DNA from: Nephrocerus scutellatus
Taxonomy: Eukaryota > Arthropoda > Insecta > Diptera > Pipunculidae
NCBI GenBank assembly: GCA_947095585.1
Contig: OX352764.1
Span: 124,001-188,000, forward strand
Length of the DNA stretch: 64,000 nt
Direction: 5' to 3'
Below the pieces are notes generated by a model. That model saw only the letters and a list, made by a program, of their open reading frames with translations, had not been told where the DNA came from and did not search any database. A program made the translations under genes and the position numbers. Below are positions 52,360 through 64,000 of this stretch, one piece after another (positions within the stretch are counted from its first letter, which is position 1; every line of letters begins with the position of its first letter).

Positions 52360-54190
52360 CTTAAACCAAATCAAAAAGCAACAAAAAAGACAACATTACA
52401 ACAACAGGATTAACTTGGGGAAGAAAACTAATTGCTCTAAATACCAAAATAACATGACGTCACTGATGCACTACATATTTTTTTAAATACACCGAATCTC
52501 GCGTGTGTCGCGTGTCCATACTTTAAAATTTGTACAGTACAGTGAGTAACTTTAATCCTATCCATATTTATACATATGTATTGCCAAATTTTTGTTGTTT
52601 TTGTTAGTTTTTCTGTTATAGTCTTGTAAGCTGTATCTGACGTTGCGGTTGTACGGATATGGATAAGATTTTGGGGATGCTGTGAACATAATAGTATATG
52701 TGAATAAGGAAAAAAGAAACACAGCTGATGACCTGAGATTAACCTCGGATTAACTCAAATACTGTTTTATATTTTTATCATCATCATATTTGGCTCTACA
52801 GCCGGGGTTCGTTTGTGGGCTCCCGTATATATTTTTGTACTTTTATACAATTGGACTGGTATTTTGTTATATGTGCAATATTTCTTCTTCTAAAGTTGAG
52901 ACATTTTCACGAAATTTTCAACCACCATCGTGGATGCTTACCCTCTGACCGCTCTGCTGTTGCCATTACAACCCTTGCGAGAATAGAAAATCAACCGATT
53001 CCAAACTGAAAATGTTGCCTTTCAAAAACACTTTGCCCCGTAGGTAACTAATGTCGCTGTACGCTTAATTTTATAAAAGGATATATTCAAGTACACACTA
53101 AAAACATTTACGTAATCTGTCGCTGCACAAAAAAACTTTTAGTGTACACTCGCATTCTCGATTATTTTTTTTTATATTCACACATCAAGGACGCAGAAGA
53201 AGCTGAAATTTCTTCTAAAGAGACACGTATGTTTTTGTTACCGAGACATTTTCGGAAAGTCTTTTTATAATGCTACATATTTTTTTTCTTTATTTACTTC
53301 ACAGGTTTTCACAAAACTACACAGCCAACAGCAAAAAAATTGAACAAATAAATCGGTGCTCTGAATATCAGACAATACGCCCAAAACCGTTTATCCCAAC
53401 TGATCCGAACACTGCATTGATGTGAACCAATTCCAGTTATAAATTGTATTGCTGCACGGATAAAATATAGCTATTCAAAGGAGCGCAATCGTAGTAAAGA
53501 TTTTCCTCACCAACTGCTCACGCGATATCTACAATCTATCTAAAAAAAAAAAAGGAAAAAATAACCTCACAAGTTACCTTCATTGAGAACTGCTACTGTG
53601 TATGAAATAAACAAATGGCTTGTCAGGATGCTTACCAATTGGTATTAGATTTGTTCTTGTTTGGTTTCCATGGAAACCTCTTACAATCATGCAATCTCTG
53701 TTCTCTGTACAAAATACAGGAGAGAGTCTGGTCTGCACAGCCACCCACTCACTCACTAACATGATTATACGAACAGTACTTTAGTCAATGAACGACCGAT
53801 AGATTTTCATATACGAGTATGTGTATGTGTACTACACACTCCAAATCAATTTGAAATTCAAAAGCTCCGCAGTGAAAATTTCTGTTGAGAAGCTTTGAAG
53901 ACAGCGACAAGCTAAGCTGGACATATGGACGTTGACTTTAGTCAGAATTTACTTTTCTGTGAGGCCAATGACTCATATTACTTCAGTATTGGACAAGTGT
54001 AAACTGAAAAGTTATTCAACTTTATGTTGGAGACATTTCGTGCAAGCAATAAATGCATAATAGTGATGTATTTTAAAACGTAAAAAAAACCACCTATATT
54101 GACAGACGCTCAACGCTAATGCAGGAAAATATATTCTGGTAAGGAACTTACACTAAGCTGAGATCTACTACTCTTTTAAGAAATTTAAAA
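52360..54190. other. Upstream of the PDZ-PH-PH gene; no gene seen
   Basis: No exon could be supported, although the missing 5' exon(s) of the PDZ-PH-PH gene may be here or beyond. Short open frames lack splice support. Confidence 0.3.
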
Positions 54191-54199
54191 TAATGAAAG

Positions 54200-54345
54200 T
54201 GGTCGCCGTGGCTCCGCCGTTCGGATACGGCAATTATTTGTAGGTCCCTTCCATTTGTGTGCAAAAATCTACATGCACAACACAAATGGTGGCGAGAAGC
54301 TAGGTCTTGGACCTCAACGATCTCTCGCGCCGAATATTACGAATT
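54200..54345 (+). mobile_element. SINE 3'-half fragment
   Basis: Matches the body and tail of the SINE at 61.74 kb: GCCGTTCGGA, TAGGTCCCTTCCAT, TGTGTGCAAAAAT, TACATGCACAACACAAATGG, GCGAGAAGC, then CGCGCCGAATATTA. It lacks the tRNA-like head. Confidence 0.65.
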
Positions 54346-54699
54346 TACGGGTACTAGTGAGTACCCGTTAAAAATGACGGACATTTTTTTTTGTACCATT
54401 TCACCATTTTTCATCGGAGCACCAAATGAATATGAATCAAATCCAACCATGAACACACATTCGTTAATATCTTAACTCCAGCGCCACCTAATGGGTGAAA
54501 AAAAACAAACGAACATATGGTGTGAATATGGACCAAATCCAACTATAAACACAAAAATAAATATCTCGACTACAGCGCCATCTAACGGGCCAAAAAAGAA
54601 CTTAAACTTATCGGAGCACCAAACGATCAGACATTTTTGCCAAACTAGTCAGAACGGCATGCATTTAAATCGGTTTTTATGAAAATTTAATTTTTATTT

Positions 54700-55472
54700 T
54701 AAATTCATACTCCAGATATAGTTTTTAATAATGAGTAGAACAACCCCTCTCCTCAAAAATGCTATCTTTAATGGTTTGTACAATGAGGCCAAGTAATCGA
54801 GTAAAATCTTACTCCAGGCAAGTTTAACAGCATCGATCAGCGCTTCCTTGTCATCTTATTGTTTTCCACCTCGCACACTTTTCGTGTGAGCCAGAAGCAG
54901 ACATTTTCTATAATGTTAATGCGAATATGGTGGCCATCGTAAAACTTCAAAAATGTTACTGGCGAACAATGCGAGCATTATGAGCGTTGTCGAGTTGAAA
55001 TATCCATATAAGGCTTCACTGCCTTGTATCAATTTCCTGTCATTTTTGAGCTTTGTACCACATAATCGATAGTGATATAATAAGATATTGCATCCCAAAC
55101 CATTGCGCCCCCTTTTCTGCTATGATGGTGGTTTGAAAAGGGCTCCTCTTTTCTTAGATCGTGGAAGTGAAAACTATAGACATCCGGTCCATCTAAATTG
55201 AACTTTTTTGTTTGTCGGGAAAAGACTATATTGTTCCAGTTATTCGAACTTGCTCCTTGTTGCACATCTTTCGCGAAGTATTAAGTTTTTAATAGTTTTT
55301 CTTCAGCTTAAGTCGCTTGAGGTGTTTGGAACTACGAATGACACGACGAGCGGTAGATTTTCTTGCAGTAACAACAGCTGCTTCTCTGATGTTAATTGAA
55401 TTGATGAATTGAGAGTGATCACTCCGATTGATCTTGCAAGCGATACTACTCTTAGGCATGACTTGCGACATC
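54700..55472 (-). pseudogene. Dead Tc1-like transposase
   Basis: On the minus strand, 55,472-55,289 encodes an N-terminal helix-turn-helix-like segment (MPKSSIACKINRSDHS, then ARRVIRSSKHLKRLKL). 55,265-55,029 encodes WNNIVFSRQTKKFNLDGPD, then HDLRKEEP and GGAMVWDAISYY, the central catalytic block of Tc1 transposases. The Asp-containing FSDE position reads FSRQ, so the catalytic residue region is altered. Below 55,030 the frame is broken, with fragments continuing to ~54,700. The flank at 54,400-54,650 holds two ~95-bp similar blocks ending in GCGCCA(C/T)CTAA. Confidence 0.8.
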
Positions 55473-55544
55473 TATTTTTAAACTCTCTGACAATGTCAAA
55501 CGATTTTTTTTACCAAATTAACTTTTTATACAAAAAAAATTAAA

Positions 55545-55735
55545 ATTATAATAATCGGCGCGACAGACCATTGCGGTCCAAGGCCTAGCTTCTAGCGACC
55601 ATTTGTGTTGAGCATGTATATTTTTGCACACAATATATACAAATGGTTGCGAATAGCTAGGCATTGGATCGCAATGGTCTGTCTCGCCGGCCGCTCGCCG
55701 GAATATTATTATTATTATTATATCGAGCAACATAA
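55545..55735. mobile_element. Two SINE tail fragments in opposite orientation
   Basis: 55,545-55,632 is the SINE 3' half in reverse (ATAATCGGCGCGACAGACC, then CCATTTGTGTTGAGCATG). 55,620-55,722 is the same segment forward, ending in (ATT)n. The copy at 54.2 kb lies on the other side of the dead Tc1, so the Tc1 may have inserted into or between SINE copies. Confidence 0.55.
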
Positions 55736-55845
55736 ACAAACTAAATGCTTTCATTTGTGTATTTAGCGCCCAATAAATATATAGAGCAAGGCTCAGCAAC
55801 TCCGAAAATGTTGCAGAATCACTGCTAACCTCATACTGTATGTTT

Positions 55846-55975
55846 CGTTTTTCGGGTACAACCTTTTGTTTATGAGTGTGAAAGGTGATCAAAAAGAATT
55901 TCAGCTCTCTAGGTCGTGTGAAGGTTTGTTAAAAGTTACATCAAAAAAGGTTAAAAATCCCTCATTTACGCACGT
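55846..55975. repeat. Repeat family B fragment
   Basis: TTCGTTTTTCGGGTACAACC, then CAGCTCTCTAGGTCGTGTGA and GTTTGTTAAAAG, as in family B at 31.47 and 34.05 kb. No gene lies between 55,975 and 56,330 except the likely 3' UTR of the transporter (AATAAA on the minus strand at 56,284-56,289). Confidence 0.6.
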
Positions 55976-56330
55976 TACATGGATAGTCGGCCGGGTACGT
56001 ACCTTTCTTAAGCAACTATGGCTTTGGTACTCATAAAATAAAGGTAAAAACAACATCTTTTATTTCATTTTAGTTTCAAACATTTTTAATGACGACTTTT
56101 ATTACAAACTACTTTTTATTTTACAATATTTTATAAATAAATGTAATTAACCCTTAGCTAATTAAAACCTAAAATGTACATGTTTTTGGATATGCCTGAT
56201 TTAGATTAACACAATTCCATTTGACCGCATTTGCTTTGGCTTTCGCAATTGTTGGTGGGATGCTGCAGCTGTGGCTTTAAATATTTATTCAACAGTCGGT
56301 ACGATGCGTTTGGGAAAATGTTTTAGATGA

Positions 56331-59300
56331 CTAAACCGACGTGGTAATTTGTTCAACAAAATGAATTGGTTTTGACAAGGATTGTGACCGATGCCTGTGG
56401 TAATTTGCGGCCGGATGGTAGCTTGGATGATTTTGGTAATTTCGCAGATAGGCAAGGTGTCCCGAATCGAACCGGTCGATACATCGTTCCGGGCAGTTGC
56501 ATTGTTGTGAAATGACCGATAGACCTTCGGGAAAACTGCGACTTTTCGATGATTGACGAGGCGACACTGACCCATGCCATTCACAAAATTGAAGGGTATT
56601 TTCACTGATAATAGAAAAAAATTGCTTTACCTTGAATAAAAAAAGGTCTTAAAGGGATACTCACCGTGCCGTTATATAAGGCAAATTACAGTTAACATAA
56701 TCGTAGCAGTAGCACTGCACACCATGGCCATATGGGTTGTTAAGAAACGAAAAGCTTTTCTGCAAACGTTTTCCCATGCTACCACTAGCGCTGTTAGTTC
56801 CAAAGCTATGGCCTTGCTGGCTAAAGTTATGTCCAGCTGCAGCATAGTGCCTAGCTAGAGACTTTTGACATAAACTTTGACTGCCGGTATTTGTAATTTT
56901 GTGGAAGCCTGACTTGTGGACAGTTGGTGGTTGTACATTGTATTGATATTCGTCATATTTATCAAATACATGTCTCTGATTTTGAGTGTCAGACCTCATT
57001 GGTTGCGCACTCGATGGTCCTAAGCATGGTTCATATCGCAACTGCGCTTGATCGGCAGTGCACTGTAGCTCAACTTGGTTAACTCCCAAGCAACTACGAT
57101 GAAGCAAGTCCGGTGGATAGTCCTCATTTCTTTCGGCATGCTTGAGCAGTGTTGGTCGCAAAACGCCAACACCACCGTTCCCACAGGTCTTCGCAATGTT
57201 TTGCCTCGAGCTCGAGTAACCGATGAAAAAAATTAAAATCCCTGCAATTGCAGCTGCCGCTGAACAAATGTAATAACCCGCACGTCCGTATTTCAAAGAG
57301 TATTCGTTTAAGAAAGACGTCAATGGGACGCTAATTATCACAGGAATAGATTCCACTACGCGTATAAGACCTGCAAATAGAGGTATACATAAATATATAT
57401 ACACACACACTCGTAATTAAAAAGTAATTTCTTTCAGCCCACTCTTGTAAAAACTAATGATGCAGTTTGCTGTACACACATACATACATTCATGTGTAGT
57501 TTTTTGTGAATTACACTCGTTCTTATCTTCATTAACGATCTTTCTGTCTGCATCTCATAATCCAATACATTTCTTCTGTTCTGCTGACGACAGCACTCTC
57601 AACTTCTTTTTTATGTTCCCAGGTTAAAGTCTGTTCTATTTGGATCGGAACTTGAACAACAGCGTATGTTAAGCTCTGTAATTTCTGACCTTGACAGGCT
57701 AATAAAGTGGGGAGAACGCAATAGAGTCACACTTAACGTTTCCAAAACCCATTGCTATCTTCTGTCGTTGAAGCGAAATAGTAACCTGCATTGTCCATGA
57801 ATGGTACTTGCATCGAAGAAACTAAAAAACTAACAATTTTTCTTATGTACGTTCAACGTCGCGAAAAATCTTGCAAAGTGCCTGGGCTCCCTAACACGGT
57901 GCAAAAAATGTTTCAATCCCTAATCTAATCTGGCCACTAATTTACAGGGAAATAATTCGCCCAAAACTTGAATATAATTGTCATATCTGGTCAGGTCAGT
58001 TTACCTTTAAGCCCATCTTCGAACATACTGTTAAGTTTAAAGTTTCTTTAGTCGTACAACACGAATGTGGAATGCTTTACTTCGTATTCCTCAACTAACC
58101 AAAGCTACTATCAATAATGATTGGATCGGTTCACATTGCTAAGATAAGTTATTATAAATTAAATGCAGAATAAACTGCGCCATTAGTTTTTAAGGTTTTA
58201 TAGGGCTTTCTATTGGCAAATTTTTGATTTAAATCATTTTTTCATAATCTCGGCTCAAAAATATGTTAGTTTTTTTTGTGGAAGAAACTAGTTGGTCTCA
58301 AATATTTCAACATCGTTTTATAGTTTATTGGCACGTCAAAATTAGCGTTATTGCTAAAAATCCAATTGAAAGCCCTATAAGTATGTGGTGAAAATGGTCG
58401 GGGCATTAACATAAAAGTTTTGTGTCTTTAAGCAAATAAATATTTAAAAAAAAATCCCACATCATACCCCAGGCCTTAATGAAGTATTTTGCTCTCACAC
58501 GTTCTAGGGCAAGTATTTTAAATGAATAACGAAATCCGCCAAATCCGATTCCATAAATCCAACACAACACACAAAGGGCTCTGTAGCTTAGCACAAACGA
58601 AAAGAAAAGAATTGCTACAGCAACCACCAAAAGGAATATCTACGCGTAGAAGGGATTATTAAAAAAAAATATATGTATGTATATAGATATATGTTTTAAC
58701 CATATAACCGTTCTTATAGTCATCGATAATTACCTGACAGAGAATTTGTGTTGACACGAAAGTATTTCGGAATCTGAAAGATCTTTGCATTGAACTACCT
58801 GCAATAACCACACCAAAAGCAGTCGACATTCCTAGAAATGTTTGTAGTAAGACTAGGTCCTGAATATCGGATCCCTCCTTTGCAGCATGCAAAGCCTGTA
58901 AGAGTAAAAGAAATTTAGTGCCACTTCATAAGAGGAGCATTTAGCACATACCATGGAGAAAACTGGGGCATATATACCAAACGACGCAATTCCCGATGTA
59001 AGTACTAGAACCTTCACGGTTGTTGATTTTGTTGGCAATATATCGATAAAATATTTTTTAACTAAATGAATCGCTGATGAAGGTGCGCTAGGTAGTTTCT
59101 TCTCTTTTACCTAAAATATGAAGTACGTTTCCGCTTGGAAAAAATACATGTAACAAAAATCAGTATATAAATATGTACATACCTTTTTCCGTTGGTTCTT
59201 CAAATGTTGAATGGCTCTACGTTGTGGATGATAGAGTGAGGCTGGCCTGTACAATAGACCCATAAAGAAACTTACAGATGTTATTGCGGTTATGATCTGC

Positions 59301-61378
59301 AAACCAAGCCGCCACCCCATCTTTCTGGGGAAAATCGAATGCAATTTATAACAAGAATGGAAACGAATGCGCCTTGTCAAACTCACCCAACACCTTCTTT
59401 GAGAATAACTGAAAACAAGGCTATTCCAATGCCTTCTCCAGACATGACAACCAATTCAACAAATCGCCGACGTTTTTTAAAATAATGACCTAGCATTATT
59501 GTTGATGATTCTCGCACCATTGAAGCGCCAATGCCGGTTACAATGCCTGATGTAAAAACCGTGAACATTATTTTATAATATGCCTGTTGGCCTCCCCACG
59601 GCTTACCAAACTTACCATAACTGAAAACTATTTGACCCAATTCGGTGGCAAAGGAAGTAAAGAGAATGCCGAGAGGCAAAACTAAACCCCCAACAACCGC
59701 CAGTAAACGTGTTGATTTCTTCCTACAGAATGCCACCACGAAAGGAGTTGTCAGCATAGAAAAAGACCAACATAAGGCACCCAACCACTCTAAACGAGGC
59801 ACAAATCAAATGGTGTTTAACTGTAAAACTGTGTAAAAAACAAAATCATGTTTGACAATTACCAATTTCTCCAGAATAACGAAGATGTTGGGCTGCGTAA
59901 AACAGTAACAACCCATATGATAGCTGAAGTCCTGACGTTAGAATGTGAGCGAGAAACGATACTCCGCAGACGATCCAGCCCCAGCCACCATCCGGATAAA
60001 AGTGCTAAACATTATCCATTCGGTTTAACATTTTACTGTAGTGTATCGTACATACTCGTATATTTATTTACCTGTCTAATAGTGCTAGTATCGACACCAG
60101 ACCTCCTAAGAGCAGGAATATTGCGATGCAGCATATTAAATTCTCCTTCAGGCAGTCCAGGAAAAGCGGAGTCCTCCTCGTCGGTTAATATATTTCCACG
60201 ATCATAGACTGCGAATTTAAATAGTAATTACCAACAATCCATGTAATCTTATAAGGTTACTTGCCGGAGTAGCATCCATTGGCGGTATTTTTCTTTTTTA
60301 CGCCCGGCGTATGGGACTGGTTAGCGTAGTGAATGTGCTGCCGATGTTGCTCCTGTCGGCGCTGATTGAACGATTTGCATGTGCAAGCAACTGCACTGAG
60401 CTTGTATCGGCAACAACATAAACCCTTGGAGAACGAATTTACTTGAGAAGTATTTGAATACGGGGCATAACATTTGCAGGAATATTGCTGATTTTGAGTG
60501 CACGTTGGCTGTGCGATCGTTAAATAGTTGTGGCGGCTATTACTGCAAAAATTCCTGTCAAAGGTTCCATTAGACAAAATGGAAACTGATTGAGAGTGCT
60601 GATTAGAGAGCAGATGGTTTCCGCTCGAGTGGTTCTCGATTTTTCCACTTGTGACTAAGCCATGATTGAATTGGTTGGCACTGGTATTCCGAGAGGAGGA
60701 AGAAACAGCCAATGAAGCCATCCCACAATCCTGTATTGACTGTCTATGTTTGCCTAAATCTTCGAGATAATTATAATGCAGTCTGACACTGGGATCGACC
60801 GTTGTTGAAATTTTTTGGTTGTGGGCCAATTCTTCCGCTATTTTGTTTTTCGCAAAGTCTTCACCAACCCGTTTTTCTAGAGTTGCAGCGGACGACAACC
60901 GTGGACAAGAGACCCACCAGAGAACCGGCCTGTTGTTGAAACGACAGCTGCAACACTGATATCTGCTTAAGTTCAGTGCTGAAGTGGATTTTTCGGAGTG
61001 AAGGCGTTGGCTCTTGGAATTACACGTGCATCTGAGATGTTTTCGTCACACCGGACAATAGTGACACAGCACTGAATAACTCCTATTGTCGAGAGTATTT
61101 TTATTCTGCCCGTGCTCGTATTGACACTGAAGTCGATTTCGATCTACTGGTTGAACACACGGAAAATGCTGAAGGTGTTCTTGTCGCTGCCGTTGTTCCG
61201 GGTGGTGGCGATGCTGATAGCTATGTGAAAGCTGGTTAAGTTGCGGACAGCTGTTATACAACGATGAGTTCCTTAGCCGGTCGCTGTCGCAACTTTCCAT
61301 GTTAAAATTAGGCTTTCTCTCACAAGAAAAGGACGCTCTATCACTACAGTCGCATTGACAAGTACAGTTGATTAACAT
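56331..61378 (-). CDS. Monocarboxylate-transporter-type MFS protein (SLC16-like)
   Basis: Proton-linked monocarboxylate transporters move lactate- or pyruvate-like substrates across the plasma membrane; the actual substrate here is unknown. Ten exons join in phase: 61378-60265, 60208-60072, 60004-59863, 59789-59387, 59324-59183, 59110-58952, 58895-58734, 58639-58468, 57370-56665 and 56604-56331. Together they span 1,137 codons including stop. The MCT signature YPDGGWGWIVCG opens the first membrane helix in exon 3. Helices follow through exons 4-5, a short loop through exon 5-6, then the second helix bundle through exon 9 (ICSAAAAIAGILIFFIGY). The C-tail is long and cytoplasmic. The ~370-residue N-tail is unusually long and Cys/Ser-rich. 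Two oddities: an in-frame TGA at 61048-61046 (codon 111) and a GC donor at 60264. The ATG at 61378 has an in-frame TGA two codons upstream. If the internal TGA is a true stop, the next in-frame ATG is at 60721. In Drosophila I recall a similar gene (CG10019) close to bowl, not verified. Confidence 0.88.
57530..58130 (+). pseudogene. Degraded LINE fragment in a transporter intron
   Basis: Plus strand, antisense to the host gene, inside the intron 58,467-57,371. Frameshifted fragments read ADDSTL (reverse-transcriptase catalytic core), VTLNVSKT, LEYNCHIWSGQ, then FKPIFEHTVKFK. The last two correspond to blocks of the LINE remnant at 28.0-28.5 kb, so this is the same or a related element, more decayed. 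Confidence 0.75.
60209..60264 (-). other. GC-AG intron of the transporter gene
   Basis: The intron starts GCAAGT and ends TTCGCAG on the minus strand, 56 nt long. Splicing here joins TAC TCC G to TC TAT GAT and keeps the frame. The nearby GTAACC would run into a stop two codons later. Confidence 0.7.
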
Positions 61379-61739
61379 TTTTCATGCATGTATGAATGTG
61401 TATGTGGGTGTACGTTATTGTTATAAGTTCACATTGGTGATGTTAGCACTACACTCCAACTCATTTCATGCTTGACCCATCTAAAAAATAAAAGGGAAAA
61501 GCAAAAATACAGCAACTATTATTACAAACTAAGAAAAATAATCGAAACTACAATGAGATAAAGGGAAATGCAAAGATAAAGACTGTTATTATTATTAATT
61601 TTTTAGTCTACTAAATGAGCGTTATTATTAACGCTTTAATGTACACAAAAGACAAGAGGCACTTTATCTATATCAGTGTGGAAAATTATATACTCGATTT
61701 AATAATAATATTATTGTTATATATATATTATATTATATG

Positions 61740-62010
61740 TGGGCTCAGTGGAAATGAGCATGGCTACTTAGCAGGGGGTTCGTGGTTCGAATCCCAGTAA
61801 CACCAAAAGTATTTTTCACGGTGTCCCACCTCTCGCGAATGGGTGACAAACGTTCCGAGAGTAATAACTTGTCACGGACAGCTTCTCAATTCGCCGTTCG
61901 GAGCCGGCCTTAAATTGCAGGTCCCTTCCATGTGTGTGCAAAAATATACATGCACAACACAAATGGACGCGAGAAGCGCAATTGTCTGTCGCGCCGAATA
62001 TTATTATTAT
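61740..62010 (+). mobile_element. tRNA-derived SINE, apparently full length
   Basis: The head GGGCTCAGTGG (61741-61751) resembles a pol III A box, and GGTTCGAATCC (61784-61794) is a consensus B box, about 40 bp apart. The head does not fold as a full tRNA. The body holds GTGTCCCACCTCTCGCGAAT and the segments shared with the 54.2 and 55.6 kb fragments. The 3' end is CGCGCCGAATATTATTATTA, running into an AT-rich tail. Confidence 0.8.
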
Positions 62011-64000
62011 ATAATATATATATATAGTATATTATATATATATTATTGCTTATATTCAGAGAACATGAAAAATTTTCACCGAACGTGTGTACGTTTGTAA
62101 TGTTTGTACGTTTGTCGTATATCTCGGCTTCTACCGGTCAAAATTTGATGGGACTTGTTTTAAAATAATTGGTTAGGACTCGGCTTGCGTTGGCGTAATT
62201 TTTTCAATTATAGGGGTTACTACCCCTGAGAAAACTCAACTCAGTGTATGCATCGCTATTGATTTTTTAAAGCCTAAACATTTGCAAAGTAAAATATGGT
62301 TTTTTCAGTCTATTTCAGAAGACGCTTAGGACTGAATGGCCTATCGCTTATGAATGAAAGACCTACATTTAACGTTGCATACTATTAGGCTTCTAAGATA
62401 AATTAGTTTTTAGACTGAATTACAACTAAATATACATACACGGGTGTGTTTAGTCACTCGCATAGCAGAATTAGCTCGTGTGTCTTTAGTAGTGGAATTT
62501 TTTTTAAAAAAAGTTTTTTTAAATCCATATTCCATTTTCAGAATTAACCCTTTTTTATTCAAACTTTGCACACATGTGTTTGTTCGATGACAACTTGCTA
62601 CCGAGTATTATAATTTTCTACACGAATTTCATTCTGTGTTGAACCATCGATTGTTCGCTTCATCGAAACTTCAAAAGCAAGCGTCATGGAACTCAAAAAT
62701 AGCTCAGCCAAATTTTAAATCGGTATTACGGAAACTTTGTATTACCACTAGCTTAAAACTTAAAATAAACGTTATTGCACATTAGGTACCAAGCCATTGA
62801 AGATTGAAAGTAGGACGTAAAGCATTGCAAGTCTGCAACTACCAACAATAGCGGTAATATAAAATGTACACGGATTGTTTCAGAATAAGCAAGAAATAAC
62901 AAGAAGCCTTGGAATGCCATCAGCGTAGAAATTTCACGCACTCTGCCACTGCAGACATTGACTGAGTGCGATGGCCATTAAAAATGTAAATTATGACATG
63001 ATCCCATTTTCAGTGAAATAAAATAAAATTTTATTGGGTCTAGCAATAACTATGCGCGATGGAAACTAGGCCGCCGCTGTTGGAGGCTGTTGCCGTTGCT
63101 GGCGACAGAAATACATATATGTATGTAATTACTGGGAACAAAAAAATTCAAAAAGAATCAGATGTTCAAGGGTAGTAAACTTATATCAACCGCATTCATA
63201 TCAATAAATAATTTAGAATTTGATTTTATTTCGCTAAACATAAGTGCAAAGAAAACGAGAGAACAAAAAAAGTACAATTACTAACGTCTATAACATTTAA
63301 GATTTAATTTTAATGTATAAAATAACTAAATCATTTACAAAGCTGATGGAACGAGAAGAAAAAACGACAAAATCTGTAGATAAATCTGAGCGATAGCTAT
63401 TGCTTTTAGAACTTTTTAAATTTGCGGAAATGTTTAAGATAGCGCAGCACAACCATGCAAGCGTTTAAAATTCTCCTTTATTTAACAAACGTGGTATAGG
63501 TGCAACATGCTCGTAAAAATATACCTATGTATGACCCAGTCGTAAATATGTGAACGATCATCTTCTATAATTATCATTATATATCTATGTCAATTGCGAA
63601 CTTGAGTCTAATCGAGTTCAAGGATGTCTATTACGTGACCTCGCAAGCTTTTCGAATCATTATGCTATGATGATGTCGGAACTGTCTTGTCTATTCCGCC
63701 CGTCGTTGTTGTTTTGTTGAACTGGAAAAGATTCCTCTAAAAAACGGTTTAAGTATCAAATATATTATTCAAAGTTACCCACGCATATATGGATACGTAC
63801 TTGTATATGGATAGGATGTTGTAAAGTGGGTTATTTCAGTATTTTAAGTATAGGCCAATGACATGCACAAGCGCACATACTAACATATATCTCTGTTTAT
63901 AATAGTTTCCTTACAGATACAAGTACGCGAAGAAAGCACTCACTGTACGCAAATGTAAACATATTAAAATATGAATGTGTCCTTAGGAAGACGGAAATTA
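62011..64000. other. No supported gene
   Basis: AT-rich DNA with TA tracts. A weak family A-like phrase (CTTTGCACACATGTGTTTGT) lies at ~62,564. It probably includes the upstream region of the transporter gene. The minus frame at 62,941-62,753 has no supporting signals. Confidence 0.35.

Noticed and set aside
53580..53762. Minus-strand 60-codon frame as the missing first exon of the PDZ-PH-PH gene
   Set aside because: No donor in the required phase was found, and nothing else ties it to the downstream exons.
61740..61810. A genuine tRNA gene
   Set aside because: A and B boxes are present but the sequence does not form acceptor and anticodon stems, and the attached body is shared with repeat fragments, so it is a SINE head.
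1..64000. CRISPR arrays, bacterial operons, rRNA genes
   Set aside because: The introns, repeats and gene types are eukaryotic. No regularly spaced short direct repeats with unique spacers and no rRNA signature were seen.

Overview
The window is AT-rich eukaryotic DNA with small spliced introns (57-82 nt in several cases), Drosophila-like zinc-finger and transporter genes, and a heavy load of degraded transposable elements. It fits a higher fly (Brachycera). A tephritid-type genome is my best guess, but the sequence does not fix the species. Four gene models are well supported and one small model is tentative. All exon boundaries come from reading frames and splice sites by eye.

Layout. 1-5,300: repeats only. 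These are a degenerate ~100-bp tandem repeat, an AAATCT/AAACCT hexamer array, a 2.7-kb nearly perfect inverted repeat with ~1-kb arms, and decayed copies of its arm. 5,419-8,673 (+): a seven- or eight-exon C2H2 zinc-finger gene. 10.2 kb: a dead Tc1/mariner-type transposase fragment. 10.6-11.1 kb (-): a tentative small gene. 11.4-12.1 kb: dispersed repeats. 14.6-15.9 kb (-): the 3' four exons of an uncharacterised Ser-rich/acidic protein. 19.4-27.0 kb: a 3.8-kb segment present twice in direct tandem, carrying a MITE and a CA microsatellite. 28.0-28.5 kb: the 3' end of a non-LTR retrotransposon. 29.9-33.2 kb (-): a bowl-type odd-skipped-family gene with five zinc fingers and a C-terminal eh1-like motif. 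33.4-36.2 kb: two inverted-repeat non-autonomous elements. 36.8-38.5 kb: possible plus-strand promoters. 41.2-52.4 kb (-): a ~20-exon gene for a large disordered protein ending in PDZ-PH-PH. 54.2-55.7 kb: SINE fragments and a dead Tc1 element. 56.3-61.4 kb (-): a ten-exon monocarboxylate-transporter-type MFS gene. 61.7-62.0 kb: a tRNA-derived SINE. The rest holds no gene I can support.

Most interesting signals. The transporter's first exon contains one in-frame TGA followed by C between two open halves, which is the classic leaky context for stop-codon readthrough in flies. The same exon ends in a GC rather than GT donor. The exact 3.8-kb tandem duplication and the long hairpin at 1.4-4.1 kb (a possible hairpin-siRNA source) also deserve checking. 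I see no operon-like logic: the genes are independent transcription units in a repeat-rich background, with bowl, the PDZ-PH-PH gene and the transporter all on the minus strand.
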